Assembly (NCBI GenBank): GCA_037176705.1
Contig: JBAWUJ010000061.1
Span: 186,001 to 250,000, forward strand
Direction: 5' to 3'
DNA length: 64,000 nt
From: Molossus alvarezi
Lineage: Eukaryota; Chordata; Mammalia; Chiroptera; Molossidae
The position numbers were made by a program, and so were the translations under genes. Positions 12,632-22,230 of this stretch are shown here, piece after piece. The notes beneath the pieces were generated by a model. That model saw only the letters and a list, made by a program, of their open reading frames with translations. It was not told where the DNA came from and did no database searches. Numbering within the stretch: position 1 is the stretch's first letter; the number at the start of each line of letters is the position of its first letter.

Positions 12632-14329
12632 ATTATATGAGTCTTTGTTGTGGGGTGGGTCTCTTGTAAACAGAATATAGATGAGTCATGCTTTCTTATC
12701 CAATTAGCTACTCTGTGTTTTTTTATGGAATCACTCAATCCATTTTCATTTAAGATGGTAATTGATATGTATTTATTTACTGCCATAGTTGTTTTATTTT
12801 TCTTCCTTTTTCTCTTGCTACTTACAGCTGTCCTTTTAACATTTCTTGCAGTTCTGGTTTGGTGCTAATGTATTCCCTTACCTTTTTTTTTTTTTTTTTT
12901 TGTCTGAGAAGCTCTTTATTTGACCTTCTATTTTGAATGATAGCCTTGCTGGGTAGAGTTGTCTTGGATTCAGATCCTTGTTTTTTATGACCTTGATTCC
13001 CTCATGCCATTCCCTTCTTGCCTGTAGTGTTTCTGTTGAGAAGTAAGCTGAGAGTCTTATGGGGTTTCCTTTGTAGGTAATCTGTTGCTTCTCTCTTGCT
13101 GCTTTTAGGATTCTCTTTGTCTTTAATTTTTGGCAGTTTGATTCCTATGTGTGTTGGTGTGGGCTTGTTTGGGTTCTTCTTACATGGGGCTCTCTGTGCT
13201 TCTTGAACTTGAATGCCTTCTTCCTTCACAAATTAGGAAAGTTTTCTGTCACCATTTCTTCAAATATATTCGTTAACACTTGCTCACTTTCTTCTTCTTT
13301 GGGGACTCCTATGATGTGAATGTTATTACATTTACAGTTGCCCCACAGTTTTCTTAAGTTTTTTTTCCTGTTTTTTAATAGTTTATTCCTTTTGGTTTTC
13401 TCATTGGTTGATTTTTTTCTACCCTATCTTCTAATTTTCTGATAAGGTCTTCGGCTTCCTCTACTCAGCTCTTTGGACATTCCAATGCGTTGTTTTATTT
13501 CTGATATATCCTTCTTCATTTCTTCTTGGTGGTTTTTAATTTCCAACTGCTCGATTTTAAACATTTCTATGTCTTAACTCATGGTGCTCATGTCCTTACA
13601 CATGCTGTTGGGCTTCCTCAAGATCATGGCTCTGAGTTCTAGTTCTGTTAACTAGCTTAACTGCACCTCATTTATCTCATCTTCAGTAGAGGTCTCGTGC
13701 CCTTTCATTTTGATTTTGTTTCTGTGTTTCACCATTTTGGCTATCACAGTGGGCTTTGGAGTTTACCAAACTTTCACTGTGGTTGTTGGTTTTATGCTGT
13801 TTGTGGCTCCCTCTCCTGGGCTTGGATGAGGCAGGGTGGACCCACTTTAAACACCACTGTCAAGTTTTAGGATTCCTGATTAAAGTTGCTAGCACAGGCA
13901 ATGGTAGTTATTTTCTAGCTTTTTCCCTGAAGGCTAATTGTAGTGCTCACCTGAAGAACCTTGGTTTCTGAGTTGAATGAAAAACCCCCTCATGTGCTCA
14001 GTGTAAGAGAATTTCTGGATGGTGGGGCAGATGCTAGTTGATAATGGGCCTCAATTAGCATTTCAATGGCTACCTGGTGTGGTTGAATATCGGAGGGAGG
14101 GACCACAGCCTATCCTCAGGGTCCTAGGAAGGAGTAAAATGACCAGAGTCCTGCATGGCTGCACTCAGCAAAAGTTCTGAGCACCTTCCAAATCCCAAGT
14201 TTACCCACACAGTTCCAATCCCATCTGCACTCCCTCAGCCAGATCCCAAGGTGAGTGGCTGCTGCCAATTTAGCCTCTGTCTGGGCTTTGTGCTATGGAG
14301 CCCCCTGGGACTTTAACCAAGGGCTCTGC

Positions 14330-14800
14330 TCCCAGCTAAGGGTGGGTGAGGCTGCAGCAGCTCCCAGCCAAGGGCGTAATACCAAGAAGAGTTCACAGGA
14401 ACCTGCCTAGGCTGGAGGTCCCAGCCCAGGCAGTGGCAGTTCAGCAGCCAAGGCAGCCACTGGTCCCAGCCTTGGCCACAGATCCCACCAAAGGTCGCAG
14501 CTTCCACGCAAGGCCCCTGGTCCCAGCCAAGACCACAGGTTTCAACTGCACCCACTGCAAGTCTTAGCTGAGGCCACAGCAGGTCCCATCCTGGGCCACA
14601 GGTCCCAGCCGAGCCCGCAGCATGTCCCAGCCAGGTCTGCAGGTCCCTTCCAAGGCCATAGCAGGTCCAAGCCAGGGCAGCAAGTCCCAGCTTGGGCCGC
14701 TGGTCCCACCCGAAGCTGCAACAGGTTACAACCTGGGCCGCAGGTCCAAGCCAAGGTTACTGCAGGTCCTAGCCAAGGCAACTGTGGACCATGGGCTCCC
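14330..14800 (-). repeat. Degenerate tandem repeat in L1 5' UTR
   Basis: About 470 bp of imperfect units of roughly 20-26 bp built on 'ggtcccagccaaggccaca'. It lies inside the 5' UTR (promoter region) of the 8.7-15.0 kb L1. The homologous region is about 200 bp in the copy at 38.3-44.3 kb (43885-44085) and only about 70 bp in the copy at the left edge, so the unit number varies between copies. Repetitive open frames here (…GLGWDLWP…) are a by-product of the repeat. Confidence 0.8.
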
Positions 14801-14975
14801 GGACCCCTCTCATGTCCTTGCAAGCCTACCAGGATTGAGTCAGTGTTTCTGAGGCATTGGTCTACCAAGCTGCCTTTCAGTTACCCCTTTCTGACTATTT
14901 GTGTTTATTTTTGCTGTAATTCCAGTTTGGTCCTGGGAGATGGTCTGTGTAGCTTCCATTCACTCCAACACCAAT

Positions 14976-15518
14976 TTTTTTTTCTCTGAAGTATCATTAT
15001 TTTATCTTACCTTTCCAACTCTAAGTCTATATTTTATCATTATTGTAGAAAGTACTGTGGATGTCACCCGTTTCTGCCCATTGACTCCCTTCTTTCCTCT
15101 CCCACCCCACTCCTGTTTTCACCAAACTATTGTCTGTCTCCATTGATTGGACACATGGGCATATAGTTCTTTGGTGTAACCACAACAGTTTTTATCCACT
15201 CATCTATTGATGGACACTTGGCCTGTTTCCAGATCTTAGCAGTTGTAAATAGTGCTGCTGTGGACACACGGGCACATATATCCTTTTGGTTTGGTGTTTC
15301 AAGCTCCTCAGGATACATTCCTAGAAGTGGAATGTCTGGGCAAGATGGAATTCCATTTTGAATACTTTGAAGAAATTCCATACTCTTTTCCAAAGTGGCT
15401 CCAGCAGTCTGAATCCCCACCAGCAGTGTACTTTTCACCACATCATCACCAGCACTTGTTTGAAGATATGTTGATGGCAGCCATTCTGTCACATATGAGG
15501 TAATGTTTCATAGTTGTT
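14976..15518 (-). mobile_element. Older LINE-1, left piece (interrupted by HAL1-like element)
   Basis: This is a more diverged minus-strand L1, from the 3' UTR (about 15040) to the ORF2 C-terminus. It stops at 15518, in 'gaggtaatgtttcatagttgtt', exactly where the poly(A) side of the inserted element begins. The same L1 resumes at 17705 with 'catagttgttttaatttgc'. Confidence 0.85.
15509..15518. repeat. Target-site duplication, poly(A)-side copy
   Basis: The 10-bp word CATAGTTGTT recurs at 17705-17714 on the other side of the inserted element. Related uninterrupted L1 copies in this window have a single 'catagttgttttaatttgc' here. On the minus strand this is a TT/AAAA site, the usual L1 endonuclease target. 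Confidence 0.85.
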
Positions 15519-15889
15519 GTTTTTTTTTTTTTTTCCAAATCTTTATTGTTGGATGTAAAATGTATTACAGATGTTCCACATTTTTCCCCCATTGACCCCC
15601 TCCTCCCCACTCCCGCCCCCCTCCCACCTTTTCCCACATTATTGTCTGTGTCCATTGGTTATGTATATAAGTTCTTTGGTTTATTTCTTCCCACCCTCCC
15701 AACCCCTTTCCCTTTGAGGTTTGTCAGTCTAGCAATGAATTTGTGCTTCTTAATCCCTTCACCTTTTTCACCCATTCCCCCAATCCCCTTCCCAACTGGC
15801 AACCACCAAAATGTTCTCTGTATCTATGAGAATGTTTCTGTTCTTCCTGTTCATTTTGTTTGTAGATTCCATTGTTGATAGATATGCAT

Positions 15890-16867
15890 TCATTGCCATT
15901 TTGTTTGTTCATACATTTTATCTTTTTCTTCAAAAAGACCCTTCATCATTTCATATAATAATGGTTTGGTGGTGATGAACTCCTTTAACTTTTTCTTGTC
16001 TGGGAAAGTTTTTGTATGTCCATCGATTCTAAATGACAGCTTTGCAGGATAGAGTAATTTTGGTTGTAGGTTCTTGGTTTTCATCACTCTAAATATTTCT
16101 TGCCACTCCCTTCTGGCCTGCAAAGTTTCTTTTGAGAAATCAGCTGACAGCCTAATGGGTACTCCCTTGTAGGTAACTATCTGCCTTTCTCTTGCTGCTT
16201 TTAATATTCTCTCTTTGTCTTGAACCTTTTGCATTTTGATGATGATGTGTCTTGGTGTGTGCCTCTTGGGGTTTATCTTGTTTGGGACTCTCTGTGCTTC
16301 CTGGACTTGTATGTCTGTTTCCTTCACCAAGTTAGGGAAGTTTTCTGCCATTATTGTTTCAAACAGGTTTTCGATTTCTTGTTCTCTCTCTTCTCCTTCG
16401 GGCACCCCCAAGATGCGAATGTTGGCACGCTTGAAGTTATCCCAGAGGCTCCTTACTCTATCCTCATTTTTTTGGATTCTTTTTTCTTTTTGCTCTTCTG
16501 ATTGGGGATTTTTTGCTTCCTTATATTCCAAATCGATGGTTTGCTCCTTGGATCTACATACTCTATTATTGAAGCTGTGTAAATTATTCTTTATTTCAGT
16601 TAATGCCTCCTTTAATTCTAACTGTGTATCCATGATTTCTAACTGGTCCTTTTTTATGCTCTTGATGCCCTCCCTAAGTTCACTGAGGTTCTCACTAAGT
16701 TCATTGAGCATCCTTATAAGCAGTATTTTGAACTCAGTATCTGTTAGGTTGCTTATCTCCCTTTCGCTTAGTTCTTTTATTGGGGTTTTGTTCTGTTCTT
16801 TCATTTGGGACCTGTTTCTTTGTATCCTCATTTTGGCTGCCTCCCTGTGTTTGTTTCTGTGTATCAC
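15890..16867 (-). CDS. L1-type ORF1 protein (RNA-binding chaperone), intact
   Basis: This 325-residue open frame has no internal stop, close to the usual length of mammalian L1 ORF1p. The start is Met-Ile-His at 16867, just after the 5' UTR. Residues about 45-140 are rich in Glu/Lys/Leu heptads and form the trimeric coiled coil. Residues about 147-240 are the RRM-like domain, with RILGVPEG (151-158), NFPNL (176-180), PRHIIIKM (205-212) and DKERILKAAR (217-226). Residues 240-310 are the C-terminal domain, with PIRLSADFS, ARREW (251-255) and YPAKLSF (273-279). Family knowledge: ORF1p coats element RNA in cytoplasmic particles and acts as a nucleic-acid chaperone. It is the only intact retrotransposon protein in the window. 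Whether it is expressed cannot be told from sequence. Confidence 0.85.
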   Translation of the reverse strand: MIHRNKHREAAKMRIQRNRSQMKEQNKTPIKELSEREISNLTDTEFKILLIRMLNELSENLSELREGIKSIKKDQLEIMDTQLELKEALTEIKNNLHSFNNRVCRSKEQTIDLEYKEAKNPQSEEQKEKRIQKNEDRVRSLWDNFKRANIRILGVPEGEEREQEIENLFETIMAENFPNLVKETDIQVQEAQRVPNKINPKRHTPRHIIIKMQKVQDKERILKAARERQIVTYKGVPIRLSADFSKETLQARREWQEIFRVMKTKNLQPKLLYPAKLSFRIDGHTKTFPDKKKLKEFITTKPLLYEMMKGLFEEKDKMYEQTKWQ

Positions 16868-17704
16868 TTAATGAGCAGTATGGGGCTTGCTGAGACCCGG
16901 TGCTGCTCGTTTGAAAGAATTTAGGAAAAACCTGAAGCAGGATCCAAGACCGGCCAATCCTATGGCTAAGCAAGTGACAACAGCTTGAAAGTTGTGTGAG
17001 GCGGGGCGGGGCCTCAGGGAGTCAGCAGGGCGGGGCTACCAGTGTGAGCCAGGTTGCTGGAGTCCCAGATATGGCGACTGTCTGCCGCCCCAAGGAAGGG
17101 CTTACCAAAGGAACAAAGGCCTCTTACAGCACGTTTGTCCCCGAGGAAGGCCCCTCTCCAGCGCTCGCTCCAGTGCCAAACAGCTCAGTTCTTCCCTGTG
17201 TGTCTCTGGCGCCCCTCGAGCTGCCTCCCCTCTGAGCTTAGAGGGAGAGAGTCCGATAAGTCCGTGCGCGGGCCCTTTAGGGAGCTGCCTGGGGCTCCAG
17301 CCGCTTCAGCCTCCCTGAGCCTCAGTTTCCGCTGGTTTTTCCAGCCAGAAGTTATGGGGACTTCTCTTCCTGGCACTGGAACCCTGAACGGGGCACCTGG
17401 TGTGGGACGGGGACCCCTCAGTCCTCAGGAAGGACCTTCCCAGCCGCGGGAGCCTCTTGATTTTTATCCACCACGCTTGGGTGTGGGACCAGCCGGTCTC
17501 GCCGCTGCGCACTCCGCCGCCCCTCCTACCGGTCTGGATGTAGCTGCTTTTTTTTTCCCCCTTAGTTCCGTAGTTGTACGACTTCCATTCAGCTTGATTT
17601 CAGGCGGTTTTGAATGATGGTTGTTCTTTAGTTTAGTTGTAACTTTGATGTGGTTGTGGGAGGACACGATACCGCGTTTACCTACGCCACCATCTTGACC
17701 GGAC
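16868..17704 (-). promoter_or_regulatory. 5' UTR / internal promoter of the HAL1-like element, with YY1-like site
   Basis: About 840 bp, much more GC- and CpG-rich than its surroundings, especially 16985-17530. At its 5' edge the minus strand reads GGTCAAGATGGTGGC (17700-17686), which contains a YY1-like CAAGATGG core at the same place as in other mammalian L1 promoters. GC-box-like runs (GGGCGGGG class) lie at about 17000-17035. The function as a Pol II promoter is inferred from family behaviour. Confidence 0.65.
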
Positions 17705-17714
17705 CATAGTTGTT
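17705..17714. repeat. Target-site duplication, 5'-side copy
   Basis: The second copy of CATAGTTGTT, abutting the 5' end of the HAL1-like element. The interrupted L1 continues directly from it ('ttaatttgcatccctc'). Confidence 0.85.
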
Positions 17715-18187
17715 TTAATTTGCATCCCTCTGATGACTGGTGATATTGAGCAATATATTTTTGTATGTCTCTTGGCCATTTGTATGTCCTGTTTGGAGAA
17801 TTGTCTATTCATATCTTCTCCCCATTTTTATTTGGATTGTTTGTCTTTATTTGGTTGGGTTTTATCAGTACTCTATATATCTTGATATTAACCCCTTATC
17901 TGATGTATCCTTGGCAAATATGTTCTCCTTGAGTGTGGGTACTCTTCTTTTTGATGCTGGTTTTCTTTGCTATTCAGAAGCTGTTTAGTTTGCTGTAGTG
18001 CCATTTATTATTATCATTTCTTTGTTTTTCTTGCTCTAACAAAAATGTTAGTAAAAATTATTCTTATTCATAATCTTAGTATATGCTTTCACTTGTTTTT
18101 ATCCGGTTTCTTTTTTAAGTGTCTTATAGTTTCTGAGTACAGGTCTTTTACATCCTTGTTCATTTTCTTTTTTTAGTTACTTCATTT
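17705..18187 (-). mobile_element. Older LINE-1, middle piece
   Basis: Continuation of the L1 from 14976-15518: antisense ORF2 C-terminal sequence, diverged and with internal deletions. It is interrupted at 18187 by a VES SINE. Confidence 0.75.
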
Positions 18188-18411
18188 TATTTTTCCATTT
18201 ATTTGTTTGGGTAGAGTGAGAGGGAGCGAGAGGAACAGAGACCGAGAGAAACATCAATGTGAAAGAGACAGATCAAGTGGCTTTCATCCACATGACCAAC
18301 CAGAGCCAGGAACAAACTACAACTGAGGTATGCGCACTTAGCATGAACTGAACTTGAGCTCTTGGGACCGTAGGCCAATGCTCTACCCTCTGAGCCCAAT
18401 TGGCCAGGGCT
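18188..18411 (-). mobile_element. VES-type SINE
   Basis: The minus strand reads from the tRNA-like head at the right (AGCCCTGGCCAATTGGGCTC) to a purine-rich 'agagagaaac' complement and an A/T tail at the left. It is inserted in old L1 ORF2 sequence. Confidence 0.85.
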
Positions 18412-19165
18412 AGATATTTTATTTTGTTAATGTAATTATAAAATAAGACTGTTTCCTTAGCTTCCCTTCTGATAGTTTGTGACTGGTGTTTAACGATGGA
18501 ACTGGTTACTGGGTATTTATTTTGTATCCTGCTAATGCACTAAATTCCTTTATCAGTTGTAGTAAATATTTGATGGAACCCTTTGGGTTCTCTATATACA
18601 GTATTATGTTATCTGCAAATAATGACCGTTTACTTCTTTCTTTCTAATATGAATGCTTGTTATTTATTCTTTTTGTCTAATTGATGTGGCTACAAGTTTC
18701 AGTGCTATGTTGAACAGAAGTGGTAAAAGTGGTCATCTCTCTCTTGTTCCAGATCTTCAGGTAAACACTTTCAGTTTTTTCCCTTTGAGCACAATGTTGG
18801 CTAAGGGTATGTCATACATGCCTTTTCTATCTTGAGGTATGTCCCCTGTATTTCCACTTGTCTAAGAGTTTATTTCATAAGTGGGTGCTAGATGTTGTCA
18901 GATAGTTTTCTGCATTATTTAAGATGATCGTGTAATTTTTATTCTTTATTTTGCTCATATTCATTATCAAGTTTATTGATTTTCAAATATTTTATCAACT
19001 TTGCATCCCCAGAATAAATCTCAGTCAATCACAGGGTATAAGTGATTTCATGTAGTGCTGTATCTAGGTTGCTGATATTTTGTTGAGGATTTTGTATCCA
19101 TGTCATCAGAGACATTGGCACATACTTTTCTTTCTTTATTTTTTTTTGGGGGGGGTATCTTTCCT
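18412..19165 (-). mobile_element. Older LINE-1, right piece (ORF2 RT region)
   Basis: Antisense ORF2 continues beyond the SINE. The active-site neighbourhood ('atctgcaaataatgac', about 18610) and the 'tgttgaacagaagtggtaaaag' block are recognisable. It ends in a T/G-rich run near 19140-19160, where the next L1 tail begins. No usable frame remains. Confidence 0.75.
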
Positions 19166-20869
19166 TGTTTCATATTATTTTATTTGTTTATTTTTTATTT
19201 GTTTGTGTTATAGATGTTTCTCATTTTTTTCTTCATTGACACCCTCCTCCCCTTTCACTCGCCACATCTTCAGCTTTGTTGTCTATGTTCATTGGTCATG
19301 CATACATGCATGTAAGTTCTGTTGTTTACCTCTTTTCCTCAAAAACATTCATCCTCAGAGGCTTGTCAGTCTGTACCCCACTTCTATGTTTCTGGGTTAA
19401 TTTTGTTCAGCACTTTGTTTAGTTCATTATATTTCACAAATAAGTGAGATCATGTGGTATTTTTGTTTCTCTGGTTTGCTTGTTTCACTTAGCATATTAT
19501 TCTCTAGGCCTTTCCATGCCATCACAAAGGATGAAAGATATTTTTTTCTTATACCTGCATAGTATTTCATTGTGTACATGCACCAGAAAATGTTAATCCA
19601 CTCATCTACTGATGGACACTTGGATTGTTTCTAGATCTTAGCTATTGTAAATAGTGCAGCTATGAACATAGGGGTACATATATTCTTTCGGATTGGTGTT
19701 TCAGAGTATATTCCTAGAAGTGAGATCACTGGATAAAATAGCAATTCAATTATTTACTTTTTGAGGTAACATTATAGTATTTTCCACAGTGGCTGCACCA
19801 ATCTGCATTCTAACCAGCAGTGTTCTAGAGTCCCCTTTTCTTCACATCCTCACCAACACTTGTTTCATGATTTGTTGATGGCGGCCATTCTGAGTGATGT
19901 GAGGTGGTACCACATAGTTGTTTTAATTTGCATCTCTTTGATGATAAGTGACATTGAGCATTTCTTTATATGCCTCTTGGCCATTTGTATGTCCTGTTGG
20001 GAGAGGTATCTATTTAGGTCCTCTGCCCATTTCTTAATTGGGTTCTTTGTCTTCCTATTGTTGAGTTTTATAAGCACTCCATATATTTAGGAAGTTAACC
20101 CTTATCTGCTGTGTCATTGGCAGTTATGGTCTTCCAGATAGCAGGATCCTTTTCCGTTTTGATGGTTGTTACTTTTGCTGTGCAGAAGCATTTCAGTTTG
20201 ATGTAGTCCAATGTGTTTATTTATTTACTTTTTTGGTGTGTATGTGTCTGTTTCCTTAAGTGTTTTATCAGTAAAAATTCTGCTGTCTATGTCTAAAAAT
20301 TTGTTGCCTGTACTTTCTTCTAGTATTTGTATGGATTCACAAGGTACATTTAAGTATGTTATCCATTTTGAGTTTATTCTCATGTATGCTGAAAATTGGT
20401 TGTTTAGCTTCAATTTATTTTGCAAGTAGCAGTCCAATTTTTCCAAAACCATTTATTGAAGAGACTGTCTTGACTCCACTGTATGTTCTTGCCAACGTTG
20501 TGAATTATTAATTGAGCATATTGTCTTGGGTCAATTTCTGGGTTCTCTATTCTGTTGCATTGATCTATCTGCCTGTTCCTGTGCCAGTACCAGGCTTATT
20601 TTTATTACAGTGGCTTTGTGGTATAACCTGAAATCTGGTAATATGATCCCTCCTACTTTCTTCTTCTTTTTCAAGATTTCTGCGGCTACTAGGGGTCATT
20701 TTTAGTTTTATATAACTTTTGGAATGTTTGTTCTAAGTCTGTGAAGTAAGTCATTGGCATTTTGGTGAGGATTGCATTGAATGTATAGATTGCTTTGGGT
20801 AGCATGGACATTTTAATGATGTTAATTCTTCCATTCCATGAACAAGTTATACGCTTTCAATTTTTTATA
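19166..20869 (-). mobile_element. LINE-1, 5'-truncated
   Basis: The 3' end is at about 19170 ('gtgttatagatgtttctc'), followed by the 3' UTR and the ORF2 C-terminal third up to 'ccattccatgaacaagtta' (20835). Broken frames on the minus strand at 19865-20077 and 20225-20452 encode typical ORF2 words (…[27 protein letters not shown]…). Confidence 0.85.
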
Positions 20870-21175
20870 GCCAGAGGATCTAAATACACCCTTCTCTAAT
20901 CAAGACATACAATTGGCCAAAACATACATAAAAAAATGCTCAATTTCACTAATGATCAGAGAGGTACAAATTAAAACAACTATGAATTATCACCTCACAC
21001 CTACCAGCATGGCTGCCATCAATAAATTATCATAAAACAAGTGCTGACGAGGGTGTTGAGAAAAGCTCTGTACTACACTGCTGATGGGAAAGCAGAGCAG
21101 TGCAGCCACTATGGAAAACAATGTGGTGTTTCCTCAAAATTTAAAAATTGAACTGCCATTTGACCCTGTGTATGA
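20870..21175 (+). mobile_element. LINE-1 fragment in opposite orientation
   Basis: About 300 bp of sense ORF2 C-terminal sequence ('ggccaaaacatacataaaaaaatgctcaatttc…' to '…ccatttgaccctg'). It abuts the minus-strand L1 at 20869. The same L1 region is already present in that copy at about 19740-20020, so the pair is not a simple 5'-inversion of one insertion. Confidence 0.8.
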
Positions 21176-21372
21176 ATAGTCTCTGTATGAAATATGATTA
21201 TTTAGGGAATGCTATATATATTTATAAATGAACTGAGATGGGAGAAGCATTGTAAGAGAAAGAAACATTTTGAGGACCTTAACAAAACCTCATTCTGAGT
21301 TAGACCTGAGAGAGTATGAGGCATTCCCAGAAGGCAGGTAGAATTTCTCAAAAAAATTAATTAAAAAAAATA
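21176..21372. other. Short unassigned stretch with A-rich end
   Basis: AT-rich sequence ending in an A-rich run (21345-21372, 'aaaaaaattaattaaaaaaa'). The run looks like the tail of an insertion, but the element is not identifiable. Confidence 0.3.
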
Positions 21373-22035
21373 AAAAAGACTTGAGCCCACATATCTGTCA
21401 TCCACACAAGCCTGGCAGCATTCCTGGGGCCCAGAGGCTCAGTCAGCCCACCTCCCCAGTCTCCAGCAGGATGGAGCTGCACCTCTCTGGGTTGGCCATG
21501 TGCACAGCCCACAGACAGGTACTTCTGCAGACCCAGCTCATGGCCCCACCACCTGCCCCGTGTGTGTCCTTGCCCGCAGGGCACATCTTTTGTGTGCAGG
21601 CCATCTTGGCATGAGGAGCCACCATTTTGTTCCTGGAGAAGACACCTGCAGACAGGGTCCTCCCTTCCTCCGGCAATCAAAGCTGCATCGAGGCTGGAGT
21701 TGGAGCCAGGTAAGCAGGGTGGGTTCAGGAACAGTGGTTGTGAGGGCTTTTGGGTCACAGGTGCTGACACAGGAAGCTGGGATGGGCACCCCTTGGACAG
21801 CTGGACCTCGCCCTGCCACTGCCCCTCCTCCCTCCACTGGAGTCTGGGCCCATGGCCGGGTGTGGTGCAGGCCCTGGGGTCCCCTGTCCTGGCACCCGAG
21901 GGAGAGGGAGCAGAGACCTAGTTAAGGGCCCTGCAGCTGGGCTGCTCAGTACACAGCCCTGGAGCCCATCGGTCAGCGATACACAGGCTGACAGCCCGAA
22001 TTTTTATGTGGTCTCTTGTGTGCGGGGTGTGTGTG
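21373..22035 (+). other. Second GC-rich gene-like segment, identity unknown
   Basis: About 660 bp of GC-rich, non-L1 sequence embedded in L1-dense DNA. An exon-like block, 21580-21709, has an acceptor-like 'tccttgcccgcag' before it and a donor 'cag|gtaagc' after it, and stays open in one frame. Other frames in this segment are also open, as is usual in GC-rich DNA. I recognise no protein family. It may be a duplicated or transduced piece of a gene or of an intron-exon boundary, or ordinary intergenic DNA into which L1s inserted on both sides. Confidence 0.3.
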
Positions 22036-22230
22036 TGAAAGATTCTTTATTTTTTTTTTCAATTACTGTTGACATACAATATTATGTTAGTTTAAAATGT
22101 ATGTCGAAGTGATGAGCTATTTATATACCCATCTTGCACCAGACATAGTTATTCTGCTGCTATTGACTGTATTCGCAATGCTTTATTCCTATGATTATTT
22201 TTACTGGCCTGGTACTGTGTAACTTTATTA
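22036..22230 (-). mobile_element. Old L1M-type 3' end
   Basis: The plus strand reads 'caattactgttgacatac' followed by 'aatattatgttagttt', the antisense of an older mammalian L1M 3' UTR tail. It is short and diverged. Confidence 0.55.

Larger units (their letters stand above)
8736..14975 (-). mobile_element. LINE-1, near full-length but degraded
   Basis: All parts are present in order on the minus strand: 5' end near 14975, a 5' UTR with an expanded tandem repeat (14330-14800), degraded ORF1 (about 13.7-12.9 kb), ORF2 (about 12.6-9.2 kb) and a 3' UTR ending near 8736. The reverse-transcriptase active-site stretch (antisense near 10.67 kb) still encodes FADD. ORF2 is split by frameshifts into pieces, for example 12125-12631 (endonuclease) and 10274-10627 (end of RT). 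It cannot move on its own as it stands. Confidence 0.9.
15519..17704 (-). mobile_element. HAL1-like (half-L1) retrotransposon, complete with target-site duplication
   Basis: A 2.19-kb element reads on the minus strand: GC-rich 5' UTR (17704-16868), one intact ORF1 (16867-15890), about 350 bp of 3' UTR whose last 200 bp match the L1 3' ends of this window, and an oligo(A) tract (15519-15534). No ORF2 sequence lies between the ORF1 stop and the 3' UTR. The 10-bp direct repeats flanking it show that it inserted as one unit by target-primed reverse transcription. L1 derivatives with ORF1 only are known in mammals as HAL1 and would use ORF2 protein from other L1s. The ORF1 type differs clearly from that of the surrounding L1 copies. 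Alternatively it could be a one-off ORF2-deleted L1. A second copy with the same deletion junction would decide. Confidence 0.75.

Noticed and set aside
14542..14868. 108-codon frame with repeated GLGWDLWP-like words
   Set aside because: A product of the tandem repeat in the L1 5' UTR, not a repeat protein. The same motif appears in other frames of the repeat.
16236..16871. 211-codon plus-strand frame, rich in Ser/Leu
   Set aside because: It is the exact antisense shadow of the intact ORF1 coding region.
20700..21175. Opposite L1 fragments considered as one 5'-inverted insertion
   Set aside because: The plus-strand piece repeats a region already present in the minus-strand copy (about 19740-20020), which twin priming would not produce.
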